Below, one piece after another: positions 1 to 10,795 of a DNA stretch of 64,000 bases; position 1 is the first letter of the stretch, and the number at the start of each line of letters is the position of its first letter. Origin of the DNA: Limnanthes douglasii subsp. nivea (Eukaryota > Streptophyta > Magnoliopsida > Brassicales > Limnanthaceae); the NCBI GenBank assembly GCA_036936605.1, contig JAUPFV010000003.1, forward strand, positions 109,377,278 to 109,441,277. Reading direction: 5' to 3'. Both the position numbers and the translations under genes were made by a program. Below the pieces are notes generated by a model, which searched no databases, had not been told where the DNA came from, and worked only from the letters and a program-made list of their open reading frames with translations.

Positions 1-229
1 ACATAATCATGATATTTACAGTATTTACTATTTATGTTCTCCCTCAGAATTTGAATGGGAAAATCTTTACGAAACTACACATGGCTTCGAGCCTTGTCAA
101 AAATTATTGCCACACATTCATTTAATTCCGCATAATGATATGGGTGAATCCAATGTATTTGATATTGGAATGTTACCATGTTGTGTATTAATTGCTTGTT
201 GGTTTACTTTGTGCCTCAGAGGAAACTGA

Positions 230-1440
230 TTCGACATATTTGGTTGAACGCTTATCTTAGGAGGATAAGTTACACTAAGAGATCTTTGGAACTGATATAT
301 TCCAATTGATTAAAAGATCTCATTTCCGACATCTGTATTTCCTCTACCACAATTCTTTTTTTGACCTGATCTAACAAAGCCCTAAACGTTATATCTTGCC
401 TTTCTGCCACAGTATCTTTCAATTTTCTAAGGAGGAGTCCCATACAAAAAGTAACCAAAGCTACTGGATCCTCACAATATTCCATGTCAGTTTTTACCCT
501 AATGAAATGATTAGTATAATTTTTTAAACTTTCTCCAACTTTTTGACTGCTATATATAATAGTCTCTCAATTAGCTTGAAACTTTTTACTCCCCACAAAA
601 TATTGTCGAAAAATATTCCATAACATATCAATTTTTTTTGAATATATCCATGCGGAAGCCGATTATACCACTTTAAGTCAGCACCTTTGAAAGTTTGCAA
701 AAAAGACTTGCAAAACAATTTATCATCATCGTCAAAATTAATCACAATGTTTTTGAATTGTTCAATATGGCTATCAGGGTCTGGAGTTCCATTTAATTCC
801 TCCAACTTTGAGATGTCAAAATGTTTCGGTAAATTTTCTGAGATAATTTCGGTAAACATTGGATCATTTTCTATTGTATAGAGATCCTATTCGGAGGGAA
901 CTGTAAACTGATTGTTAACTCAATATTTTTTTACTTCCCGGAGGAATTTGGACGTGTGTAATATGTTCTTTTTAGCGCGGTCCTTGAACCCTTGTGTTTT
1001 TTCTTTCTTCGAACCTTTAGTTCGATGAGTCACCCGATGGTCTATTCTATATCTCCTTGAACATTGCTTCTTATTATCTCTTTCCCGATGACTAACGCTT
1101 TTCGGGGAAGAATATTTGCTTCAATCATAAAGTGAATATTCACTAGATTCAGATGACTCATAATGGCATCTAGGTTTCACTTTTCTCTTCGAAAAATATC
1201 GACTTCGCCTTCGATACTTATTTTCTTTATCTTCAGCTTGATGGTTATCATCCAATATTCTTTCTGAGTCACACATTCTCTTCGAACCTCCGATCGAGTG
1301 TTTTTAAAAGCCATCGCAACGTCTCTCTCCAAATTTAATTTTTCAATCTCTTCTAAGAGTTCTTTTCTCCAAGCCACTAAAATAGACTCTTCTAATATGT
1401 CTATGATGTATTGGTCGTTGTGTTGTTTCTCAATTTCCAT
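230..1440 (-). pseudogene. Tat-type gag remnant (element J)
   Basis: Broken gag of a Ty3/gypsy element, read from about 1440 down to 230. The piece at 859-524 contains NLPKHFDISKLEELNGTPDP, then IEQFKNIVINFDDDDKLFC and LKWYNRLP. This lines up with the capsid of the young element B (55 kb: NLPKRFD, LEQFKN, NFDDDDKLLC, LKWYNSLP). The piece at 485-270 matches the following stretch (LLDQVKKRIVVEE against LLNQVSKQINVDE). The piece at 1440-1177 is a charged coiled-coil N-terminus like that of B gag. Stops and frameshifts separate the pieces. The primer site and LTR at 1578-2000 fit a 5' end on the right and minus orientation. The rest of the element lies outside the window or is lost. The gag identity is firm; exact ends are not. 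Confidence 0.8.
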
Positions 1441-1577
1441 ATTATCTCCGATGAGGTTGCCCTTGAATTCTTTTTCAGTTATTAGATTATTATTAATGTC
1501 CTACCCTTTTTGAATTTACAATGCCAACTTTTCAAATCACTAATGGTTTTGGAAAACAATTTCGGGTACCAAACTGC

Positions 1578-1596
1578 TTCCTACAGACGGTGCCAA
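1578..1596 (-). other. Primer-binding site of element J
   Basis: Read on minus, TTGGCACCGTCTGTAGGAA sits immediately inside the LTR that starts with TG at 1597. It resembles the TTGGCGCCGTCTGTGGGAA primer site common in plant gypsy elements and fits with the gag remnant lying to its left. Confidence 0.7.
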
Positions 1597-2000
1597 TGAT
1601 TGTTCCAGAAATATTTTAGAGAGAATTTGTGAATAAAACAGTGTTTGGAGGACTAAATTCTTATTATTAATCGTTATAGATATTTAAGAGAGAGAAGTTT
1701 CAAAATATAAAGAGAGAAAGTCATAAACAATAATTATCTAATCATTCATCAATCACCCTTCTCCAAAAGAGGTGGTGTGCTTTTATAATACATTTGTTGG
1801 GTCCCACATTTCTAGAAAAATTACTAATTGTAGTCCATTTCTTAAATTTAAAACTTATTACAAAATAGTCCTTGTACATTACATAATTTTCAATTGTTCA
1901 TAGTAGGTTTTCATTACGTTAGATTACGCCCTTAATTTACCAATTTCTTTTAATTACACAACTCATCCCTTATCATGTATAAAATATCATCTAAAATATA
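1597..2000 (-). repeat. 5' LTR remnant of element J
   Basis: AT-rich sequence starting TGATTGTTCC directly next to the primer site. No second copy exists in the window, so the right end is only estimated. It is an LTR by position and by its TG terminus. Confidence 0.5.
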
Positions 2001-2299
2001 TGTTTTCAAAAGTCAAAACCAATATGAAACTACAACCAATATTTTTTTGAATATAAAAGTATCAAACTGAGTGTGAGGGGAAGTTGTTGAATAATATGTT
2101 CAATCAAGAAAAGAGGAAACTCTCACTCTAAATCAAGAATATTTTTATATGGTTTGAAAGTGAGATATTGGTTTTGTAAGAAGAAATGTCATATTAGTAA
2201 GAACTAGATGAGTATAAGGAAGGAAGATAGTTTTTAAGCATAATGCCGGAGTGGCTGTAATACTATTGGATGAATATGAATATAATGATGCTTTAATGA

Positions 2300-3177
2300 C
2301 TTATATATGCAGATATAGTAATAACTGAGTTTTGGTTTCGGGAGCTTCATTCCACATGGCTTCCAACAAACATTGGTTTGAAAACCTGAGATTGTTTGAT
2401 TGAGGCAAGATCATAACTGGGAATGATTAAGTTATCTAAAATACTTGAGATATTGATAAAAAACACAAGGTATGTGTTTGATGTTAAATAAAATATTATT
2501 TCTATCGACATCTTAGATGAAAAAAAAGTTATATATAAAGATGGAGACGACAAACTTATGATTCTGCAAGGGTCACTAGTTGTTATGAAAGAATATATAA
2601 TTAATGATGTGTTAATTCTGGAATAGTATGTAATGTTCGAGGGCGTGTTCGACCAAGTTATGGCATCTGAGTTTAGGGAACGTGAGTGAGAAATTATATG
2701 CTAAGCTTAAGAATAAAGGATTTTTGGATGGTAACATATTTTAGAAGTTGAGGTTTTTTAGAAGTTGTTTTAGGAAAAATAAAAATGGTAAAGTTCACGC
2801 TTAGGAAATAACATACAAGTACTGATGCACTTGAATATTTTCATTCAGATATTTGAGATTCTACAAGGTAACCCACCATAGATGGTGCAAGGTACTTCAT
2901 GTATTTGATTGATACACTTCACAAAAATATGAGTTATACTTTAAGATACCAAAGTTGAAACATTTGATGTTTTTAGGAGCTAGATAACGCTGATGAGAAC
3001 CAAACTAAAATATTGAAGAAGTTAAGAGGTGAAAATGGCTTGAAATATGTGAATAAGGAATTCAATAGTTATTGTTCTAAACTTGGAATTACTAGACACC
3101 AAACCATAAGAGGAACTCCCAAAAGAATAGGCTTGTAGAGAGGATGAATCGAACCTTGGTGGAAACAGTTAAGTATA
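2300..3177 (+). pseudogene. Copia protease/integrase pseudogene, left part (element L)
   Basis: Translation in shifting frames gives a copia protease region and then the integrase core. The stretch at 3045-3177 includes the copia-typical GLKYVNKEFN, CSKLGITRH and LVERMNRTLVETVKY, the last around the catalytic Glu of the DDE triad. Many stops interrupt it. The right end is the insertion point of element K at 3178; the coding homology resumes at 4528 after one copy of the GTATA duplication. Confidence 0.75.
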
Positions 3178-3510
3178 TGATTCAGAGTGAAACGCAAGAG
3201 AAGCCATAAGGGAATAAAACCCTAATTTTATTAATCAAAACAACTCCCCGAATAGTGTATAGAAGATAGGTTTATATAAGGGTTCAAGCGAAACCCTAGA
3301 ACCAAAAATATAAAAATTACAAAAATAGCCTAAAGTATTAAAATTGCAAAACAAGAGGATAGATGAGCCTGAGTGCCCAAAAAAGCCCATAGCTCACGAG
3401 CAAAGCTCCTGACTTGCATTCGTGACGTCGTTTCCTTCGAAACAAGGTGTTGTGGGTCAAAATCTGACACCGGAGCTCCAAACTGTCAATTCACCGAACT
3501 GTCTGCATCA
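3178..3510 (-). repeat. 3' LTR of TR-GAG element K
   Basis: 333 bp, TGATTCAGAG to CTGCATCA on plus. It matches 4152-4527 throughout except for a missing block of about 43 bp near its right end (the right copy has CATTCTTCGGGTGATCGG and following bases there). Scattered substitutions show the insertion is not recent. Confidence 0.9.
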
Positions 3511-4120
3511 TTCCCGCCGGGGAAGAGAAGATTCGCCCTCGAATCAGAACCGGTCTCCCCATCAGAAGAGTCGCCTGCATAAGGAATCGCTGACGTAGAT
3601 GTTGGAGTCGCTGGTAGAGTTCCCGCTCGAAGTGGTAAGGAAGGAAAGCCTTGCGGATTTTTCTTTTGAATTTCTCCCAGCTGCGAACTTTATCCTTGCC
3701 TTCACGCGCGCGGTTCTTCTTCACCTGCTGCCACCAAGCCTGTGCCCTACCGCGTAGGTGAATGGTGACTAATGCGACCCTTATCTCCTCAGGAACTTCC
3801 TTGAAGTCCAGGACTTCTTCAATCTGGGATAACCAATCGATAAGTGCCTCTGCCTTAAGGCTGCCATCAAAGTCCGGGATGTCTATCTTGAATCCAAGCT
3901 CCCAGCGTCGGTGGTGAGAAGTATTCTGGTCGATCCCCTCCCCAAAAGGGTTATCGATACCCTCAACCTCTGTGCCTTGTTGCCTGGCGTTAAGATCAGC
4001 CATATGACGGGTAAGATCGGCTACCTGACAACGTAGGTCAGCAACTTTGCGATCATCTAAATCACTTGTATCTCTAGTCACTGCAGCGCCACCGCGACCG
4101 CTGGTTCTTCCTCGTACCAT
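3491..4120 (-). CDS. gag: Gag protein of TR-GAG element K
   Basis: Open minus-strand gag of about 210 aa. Three in-frame Met codons are possible (4171, 4135, 4120). The one at 4171 lies in the LTR, so MVRGRTSGRG at 4120 is preferred. After a coiled-coil N-terminus (about 20-55, DLRCQVADLTRHMADLNARQ) comes the Ty3/gypsy capsid domain (Retrotrans_gag type): WELGFKIDIPDFDGSL, IDWLSQIEEVLDFKEV, RGRAQAWWQQVK and FKRKIRKAFLPYHFERELYQ. The end of the ORF runs about 20 nt into the 3' LTR. No zinc knuckle and no protease are present, so it may coat RNA but cannot copy it. It is related to the chromovirus gag at 28.4 kb. The reading frame is uninterrupted even though the element sits in a dead copia. 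Confidence 0.85.
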   Translation of the reverse strand: MVRGRTSGRGGAAVTRDTSDLDDRKVADLRCQVADLTRHMADLNARQQGTEVEGIDNPFGEGIDQNTSHHRRWELGFKIDIPDFDGSLKAEALIDWLSQIEEVLDFKEVPEEIRVALVTIHLRGRAQAWWQQVKKNRAREGKDKVRSWEKFKRKIRKAFLPYHFERELYQRLQHLRQRFLMQATLLMGRPVLIRGRIFSSPAGMMQTVR

Positions 4121-4136
4121 CTCGCAGGACTGCATG

Positions 4137-4148
4137 TGTCTGATACCA
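4137..4148 (-). other. Primer-binding site of TR-GAG K
   Basis: TGGTATCAGACA read on minus, three bases inside the LTR end at 4152. The first ten bases match the plant initiator-methionine tRNA primer site (TGGTATCAGAGC). Confidence 0.8.
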
Positions 4149-4151
4149 CTA

Positions 4152-4527
4152 TGATTCAGAATGAAACGCAAGAGAAGCCAAAATGGATAAAAACATTAAT
4201 TTTATTAAATAAAAACAACCCCCTCAACAATGTATAGAAGATATGTTTATATAAGGGTTCAAGCGAAACCCTAAAACTAGAAATATGAAAATTACTAAAA
4301 TAGCCGAAAGTATTAAAAACACAAAATAAGATGATAGATGAGCCCAAATGCCCCAAAAGGCCCATAGCTCACGAGCAAATCTCGCGACTTGCGTTCGTGA
4401 CGTCGTTTCCTTCGAAACAAGGTGTTGTAGGTCAAAATCAGACACCGGAGCTCCAAACTGTCAATTCACCGCATTCTTCGGGTGATCGGCAGTCTTCATA
4501 AATTTCAGCGCTAAACTGTCTGCATCA
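4152..4527 (-). repeat. 5' LTR of TR-GAG element K
   Basis: 376 bp, full-length copy of the LTR; begins TGATTCAGAATG and ends CTGTCTGCATCA on plus, followed by the GTATA duplication at 4528. Confidence 0.9.
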
Positions 4528-6720
4528 GTATAGGCTTCAGATAGCTGGAATATACCAAAGTTTTTATGTAGAAGATATAATGACAAGTTGATATATCATC
4601 AAAATGAGTCCATATAAAACACTAAAGTTTAAATATAAAGAATAAATACGGACTAGAAACAAAATTTTGATGCAACATATAAGAGTGTTTGGATGTGTTG
4701 CATGCGCATATACAGAGCAAGATAAGCTTCAGGAAAAAGAACTAAAGTGTTTATTTATTGACTATCCAGAAGAAGTAAAAATTTATAGGTTAATGAAGCT
4801 TAGTTAACGAAGAGGTTATATTATTGGTTAATATGGTGGAGACCAATACTTGTACTGCCAAGAAGAGATGTGAGGTTGATGACGAGTCTATACAAGAGAT
4901 CGAAACTGATGATGCTTCTTCCAATGATGATTTTAGACTTGGTACATATACAAAAGATGCAGAGAAAGTTCACCAATTGTAGAAGTTGGCCGAAAGTTTG
5001 GGGTTCTAAAGCCCTCGGATATCCAGACTGATGAGCAACATAATGATCTTGACAGTTATCAGTTGGTGAGAGATAAAGCACATAAAACTAAAAGACTTAT
5101 ACAAAGGTGCATTTTATATATATATATATATATATATATTTTAGGTCATATTTTGTTGATTAAAGTACATAGAGATGTTCTTGAACCCGATATCATCATG
5201 ATGTTATGAAGAGAAATGATAAGACAAAATCGTTGAATTTGGGAACTTAGATTCATAGAACCTGAGTGGTCATAAGCTTGTAGAGAGTAAATAAATATTC
5301 AAGAGAAAACAAGTAATTCATAGAGTTGAATTATCCAAATACAAAGCTAGGTTAGTGGCTAAGGGATTCACATAAAAATGGGTGTTGATTTTAATTATAT
5401 TTTCCCACCAGTTGTGAAACATACCTCAATACGGGTTCTAATATCAATTGTTGTTAGATCTGATCTTGATTTAGATAAAATGAATGGTAATACTACCTTC
5501 TTACATAGATAACTAGAGAAGATTATCTATACGAGTCAACTTTAGAGTTTTGAAGGATGGAAGAATTAGGATATGAATTTGTAAAAAAGACCCATATATG
5601 GGTTGAAATAGTCTTCGATGCAGTTAAATATAAGATCTGATTATTTTATGAAGTCCACAAGTATGTGAGGATATGATAGGAAAACTGTGTATATTATAAT
5701 TAAAAACACGCATTGAGAGAATGATCATGTCTTTATGTATGTTAATGACATACTGATAGCTAGAAATGACACGAGGAGAATTGAAACGAAGAAAACTCAA
5801 TGGAATGAAAAGTTTGAGATAAAGAATATGGGAGAGGCTAAGATGATACTTGGTATAGAAATCAAGAGGATAAAATTAAGAGGATATTTATTCTTATTTT
5901 AGTATGAATACATATTGAAAGTTCTCAAGAATTTTGGTATGTCCGGAGTCAAAGAGGTTGGAACTTATATCGGTGCTCATTTCAAACATAGTACCACTTA
6001 AGTACCAACCGAAATAAAAGATAAGAAGTTCATGCAAGAGATACCTTATGCAGATATCATTGGAAGTATTATGTATGCAATGATATGCATGATACTTGAT
6101 CTTGCCTACTCTATTACTGTTTTGATCATATTTATGTCAACTTCGGGAAGTTTCGCTCGCAAGTTCTTATTTGTCTCATAACATACTTGAAGGGTTCAAC
6201 TAAAGTTATGATATATTATAATCACAAGTACAAGGTTGTTGATATACTGAGAGGGTATGTTGACTCTGATTATGCGGACTTCATTGTGTGAACAAAGTTA
6301 AGTTTAGGTTATCTATTTACTATGATTTCGAGGAATGGTTAGTGTGAATCATATATTCAAAGGATCGATTTATTTTCATTTATGGATGCCGAATATATGG
6401 ATGCTCCTAAATAGATTAAGGAATATATGTAGCTAAAAGAATTACTTAGTGATATCCAAGTATATAATAAAATATAACTTCATTCGATGGTAATAACAAT
6501 GTTATTCATTTAATGAGGAATCCTAAGTTCCATAATAGAATTAAGAACGTAGATAAAAATTTGCACTTCATTAGATATTTACGGAGAAACAGCCAATGAA
6601 TGTTGGAAATATTGCAAGTGATGAAAACCTTTAAGTTGCTCTGACCAATATATTATTGGTTTCAAAGTTCAGGAATTTCATGAGGCTTTTGAAATTCTTA
6701 AAGTCATGTGAGCTAGATCT
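4528..6720 (+). pseudogene. Copia integrase/RT/RNase H pseudogene, right part (element L)
   Basis: Continuation of the copia polyprotein. The integrase C-terminal stretch at about 4680-4800 translates with pieces such as RVFGCVACAHI-like and IDYPEEVKIYRLMK. Reverse transcriptase follows from about 5330 (KMGVDFNYIFPPVVKHTSIR, then YVNDILIARND at about 5735-5770 and MGEAKMILGIEIKR at about 5830). The RNase H/connection part at about 5990-6330 has PYADIIGSIMYAM. Stops occur in every frame. It cannot encode a working protein. Confidence 0.75.
5115..5139. repeat. (TA)n microsatellite
   Basis: Uninterrupted TA dinucleotides inside the decayed copia element L. Confidence 0.9.
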
Positions 6721-6969
6721 CTTTAAATAATAGATGAAACCGAAAGTGCATGCTAATTACATGATATACCTTTGCATAAGAACATCTAGTCAAATGCTTC
6801 GTGTATATCTAAGTTTTTATAGAATGAACTAGTTCACTAATATGTTGAAGAATATAAACTTGATGAACTAATATCAACCATTGAACAAGTAGCCATTGAT
6901 CTAAGCATACTTGAGAAATGAGCTGAATAATATAAAATACAATTTCAGTGTTGGTGGTGCCACTACCTG

Positions 6970-7430
6970 TGATATTATATGATGTATGTTGCAACCCTGT
7001 TTCTGTTCGGCTCTCGTGGAGACAAAAATTTCAAGTTATTATTATGAATCTGGGTATTTAGCCCACTCAACATTGTTTCTATTTATAATAAAGAAGAGGT
7101 ATATAGTCGTGGTTGGAGCAGTGTGAGTGCATATTGTTAGAGAGAGAATTATCAAGCTTGTCTCATTTTAGAGAGTGAAGTAAGTTGTGAGATACACATT
7201 GAGATCAATAGTACCTTTTGTAAACCAAATGCGCTTTGTAACAAAAGAAGCTTGGTTGTGTTAGTTATGCTTCAGAGAGTCTTTTTCTAATATTGTATTA
7301 TATACAAAATTTGTGTATGTTGCTCGTGAATGTAAAATATCTTCACAATCTGAACCACGTTATGTCTTGTGTAATTGGTTTTACTTCTATGTATTTCATA
7401 TAAACTTTATGTTGGAAGGTTCATAGAGCC
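6970..7430 (+). repeat. Probable 3' LTR of copia element L
   Basis: Non-coding sequence right after the RNase H end of element L, including GAGATACACATTGAGATC and CACAATCTGAACCACGT, which resemble R/U5 parts of copia LTRs. No second copy is in the window, so the limits are approximate. Confidence 0.4.
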
Positions 7431-7626
7431 ACTTCTCTACTCTATTCTCGTCACACTTTTAATGAGTGAATCACCTAAGGATCAAAGCTAAAAACTTACA
7501 TATGAATCATATAGCTTAAGAAGTATGATCTCGCCTATTGTCGTTTGACCCTTATTGGGATAACCATTGAGTCTCGAATATAAATTTTATTATTTGACCG
7601 AACAACTATTTTCCCCAACAAAATGA

Positions 7627-7875
7627 CTAAAATTTTATAATTTTTTTGTATGGTGTAGTAAGTGTTTTGTCTTTCATGTTAGTGCTAGTCATGAGAAAAA
7701 GAGAAAGGTTAAGAGCTAGTGATTTTGTAGTTGATTCGATACAGTTAAATTTTAGAGTCTCTTTAATATTAAAATGACTACCAAGTTCGACTAAAGTCAT
7801 CTCTTCCTTATTTTGTTTCAGAGTGTGTTTAAAATCTTTCCATGATAGAGGAAATTTATAAATAACATAAGACAC
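7627..7875 (-). pseudogene. Copia gag fragment with foreign tail
   Basis: Minus-strand frame with copia gag signature: SYVIYKFPLSWKDFKHTLKQ, then EEMTLVELGSHFNIKE. This is the UBN2-type gag typical of plant copia elements. After about residue 42 the gag similarity stops. The next segment (about 7770-7686) instead resembles exon 1 of the gene at 14037-14928: on minus, ATCAACTACAA and GCTCTTAACCTTTCTCTT are shared with few changes. No other part of this copia copy is seen nearby. Confidence 0.6.
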
Positions 7876-7929
7876 TTAAATACATTCGTCCATTTTCATA
7901 TTTTATTGAATGAATTGGCCCATAAATTT

Positions 7930-9420
7930 TAGTAATTCATTATATTGTTCCTTGACAGGTCGAGGAAACCGCCATAGCGGTATAGAGAGGTGAGGTGAGG
8001 CCTCATCACCTCAGGGTGGGGCGTGGCAAGGCCCTTAACGTGGCACTCGGCGTGTCGATGCGCTTTCCATGTTGCGCCACACTAAGTCGTTAAAGGAGAG
8101 AAACGTAAAAGAAGAAGAGAAAATGAAACATACGGTAGTTGGTCGTTGAGATTTCATTCCCTTCATTTGGATGAAGCCAAACTTTTTTATTCCCGCAATC
8201 GAGCACGCTATATGTGAGGCGTTTCTAGAGCATAAGATCAACCATGTATGTCTTCTTCCATTTAGGCAATTAACAGCTGCTATGTCAGAGAAAGTTCGCC
8301 TGTGTGAGTTAGATGGATTATATATGACTGCTTTATCCCTACCCTAGGGTTTAAAAACTCGATTGCTTTGTTTCCATTAGTTTCTGGGTTTTAAGATTTA
8401 GTTTCTAGATCACCAAAGGGTAATGATGATACTAAGTTGCTATTGTTTGGATTATGTTTTTTACTTTTTAATTGGGGAGATTCTCGATTAGTGGTTTGTG
8501 TATTAAACTTTGATTTGGAGTTTATTGATTTTTTTTTGTGAATTGAGTGTATACGTTAGCTTACTGAATTTAACTGTCTGTGTTGTAGTGTTGTAATTGA
8601 TGGTGCAATGTAAAGTGAATTTGTCTCATAGGTAAAGATTCTATTGACTAATTTTAGCATCAATAATTAGTTTGAGGTTTGAGGTTTTTTTATTCTAGGT
8701 AAGTAAGGTTAGCAATATTGTTTGTACAAAATCTGAAAACCTGGTTCTATTATAATATTACGACTGTTCAAATCCAAAAATATTTGTTACTTAAAAATAC
8801 TTGCATGAACAAGATTAGTTACTGGTTGTTAGTCTCCCAGTCTTAATCTTGGTTGGTTCATAATCTTAACAATCATACTAGTTCGGCTATACCTAGTAAG
8901 GTCGTTGCGAGTGACAGTATTTGGGTGTTCAAAATCGCACATCAATGTACAGATTTTGTTCTAAAAGCTAATTTTATAATCAAAATTAGTTTCATACTCA
9001 TCTTATTTATCATTTGTGATGATATAAACTAAAATCTTAGTTGTTTGGAAGTCTTAATAACTAATGTACTTGTGTTTAACATCCATATATCTTTGACTCA
9101 TCAATGTTGTCTATTGTCAACATTATTGGGTGAGAAACTTCCAAAAGTCATAGCAGACACTTGAATCAGTTTATATATGTTTGATAGAAAGTTAGAAACT
9201 CATGGAAGTCTTTGGTATCATTTAGAAAGTTAGAAGTGCTTTGGTATCATTTAGACCATAACATAATTTCTTTACATTGTATGTAAGTGACCTCGTGGAA
9301 AGATAATAAAAAGTTAATAAATACTTTGTTTGAAATGGAAGGAGGGTTTGTGCTATTGGATATTATATTTTCCAATTAGTAATGGTTGATATGTTCCCCC
9401 ACCGATTAGTTATGTAAGCA
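7930..9420. other. Intergenic, no gene supported
   Basis: AT-rich sequence with one GC-richer patch at about 7965-8060 (GAGGTGAGGTGAGGCCTCATCACCTCAG) that looks like a dispersed-repeat end. A short imperfect tandem duplication of about 40 bp lies at 9187-9262 (TTTGGTATCATTTAGA twice). No coding or RNA gene could be supported. Confidence 0.6.
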
Positions 9421-10140
9421 AATGTTTACTGGGGAAATGAATCAAATGGTTTTCCTCTGTATGCAATTATACTGGAAAACACTTTTACCCTTAAATAATA
9501 TAATTTATATATTGAATTTTGGAGTAGAAATTTATTTCCCTTTGAATATTACAATTCCGTGGAGAGAACGTGAAGAAATTAGTGAAATCATATGTCATAT
9601 ATTCAAATTTGGCAAAAGACTATATAAAGAGTATTGATAATAAATGTTACGATATACTTGTTTGGACCAAATTTTTATCTAAGTCCATATTTTAAATAGT
9701 TTTATAGTTAGTGGTGTGTATTTAGTAGTGTTATATGAACCTGTATAAGGTCATATTACCTCATGTCATGTTGCCATCCTTTCGCCGTAGTGGTTTTTTT
9801 AGTCTTTTTCGTCACGGACCGTCGTACGCTACTGATAACTATGGTCGGGAATCAACCATTTTGTAATTTTTTGAAATTATTAACCAGAAACTTTTTACAA
9901 AAAGCATTTTCTGCCACATATTTTGATTCGGTAGAATCCAATAATCCTTTTGCAGATTCGACATTTTGGTATACATTAAACAAAGTATCATATTCTATAA
10001 TTATCAATTTTAGTTCCATAGATGTTTTATTTATTTTTACTTTTTAGATAAATTCTTCAATAGTTTTTAAAATTTTATATCTATTATACTGTCTTTCAAA
10101 ATATAAAAATATAATCACATCAAATCACTCGTTCATTTGT
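9420..10140. other. Intergenic, no gene supported
   Basis: A 94-codon open frame at 9763-10047 shows no motif and no conserved copy, and its codons follow the local AT bias. Nothing else is visible. Confidence 0.55.
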
Positions 10141-10520
10141 GATGACGATACTTTCAAGTAAATATAATAATAATATAGTTCTTTAAACATTTGGGCCTAG
10201 CTGGGGTTATATAAACATGAAACGGACTTTATTGGTGCATTACAACTTACAGCCCAGGCACTAGGCATACATAAACAAGAAACGGAATTTACTGGTTGCA
10301 TTACAACACAAGCGTGACAGCACTTATAATCACCATCGACTTGATATTCAAAACGGCAATTTATAAGCACAGCTTAATGATTATCATCATTTTTAACCCT
10401 ATCTTGGATGCTCTTATGCTCCGGTATGTCAAGAGACTGTTTTAGGTCTTTAATCTCACCCACCCCGCATCAGTTTTTATATTACTGTCACTTTCACCTT
10501 CCGTCAATATGCAATGCTAG
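10140..10520 (-). pseudogene. Partial copy of the 3' end of the 14-kb gene
   Basis: Minus-strand remnant paralogous to the last exon and 3' flank of the gene at 14037-14928. The final codons read IQDRVKNDDNH and stop, against VQERPKNDDNH and stop in the other copy. The downstream flank (10190-10372) matches 13880-14035 with shared blocks such as ACATTTGGGCCTA, TTATATAAAC and TTATAAGCAC. Upstream of about 10440 the similarity fades (a TEGES-like stretch may be exon 3 sequence). No exon 1 or 2 is found next to it, so this is a fragment of a duplicated locus. Confidence 0.65.
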
Positions 10521-10795
10521 ATGTTAAATGTGTCATGAGATGGTGGGTGCTGTCACCGTCACATTTATTACCTATGTATATTTGACTATACTTTTTCTAT
10601 TTCATAATATAAGTTTTTAAATAATATAAGTTTTTAAAGACATTTTTAATTTCATAATATAATTATATGTTGTTTTCATTTTCCAATGCCACATTGGTTA
10701 TATATATTTTAGTTTCAACCAATAAAATAATTCACCTTCCGCACAAGTTATTAACTCCACTAATCAATTTTTTTTTTATTCTTTCAAAATCATTA

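Larger units (their letters stand above)
3178..4527 (-). mobile_element. TR-GAG retrotransposon (element K), 1350 bp, complete
   Basis: Compact non-autonomous LTR retrotransposon. It has two LTRs in direct orientation (3178-3510 and 4152-4527), each starting TG and ending CA, with a 5-bp target duplication GTATA at 3173-3177 and 4528-4532. A primer-binding site of the initiator-Met type, TGGTATCAGA on minus at about 4148-4139, lies just inside the right LTR, so the element runs on minus. The 641-bp interior encodes a gag protein and no pol. This is the architecture called TR-GAG in plants (terminal-repeat retrotransposons with only a GAG domain). Removing the element and one GTATA restores the copia integrase reading around the site. 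Mobilisation must have come from an autonomous gypsy element. Confidence 0.92.
2090..7430 (+). mobile_element. Degenerate Ty1/copia retrotransposon (element L)
   Basis: Heavily mutated copia element on plus. In order: a protease region at about 2310-2620 (translation like FHMTSNKHWF, later DDKLMILQGSLVVMK), integrase at 2640-3177 continuing at 4528-4830, reverse transcriptase from about 5330 (the metal-binding box reads YVNDILIA instead of YVDD) and RNase H/C-terminal sequence to about 6720. It then runs into LTR-like sequence at about 6970-7430. Dozens of stops and frameshifts make it an old, dead copy. The TR-GAG element K splits its integrase; excising K and one GTATA rebuilds the conserved stretch TVKYRLQIAGIYQSF. 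No 5' LTR could be delimited. Confidence 0.8.

Noticed and set aside
7960..8060. GC-rich GAGGTGAGGTGAGGCC patch as a gene or CpG promoter
   Set aside because: Short, without a following open frame; looks like the end of a dispersed repeat, but no partner end was found.
9763..10047. 94-codon open frame that could be a small gene
   Set aside because: No motif, no second copy, AT-driven codons and no splice or promoter context; best explained by chance.
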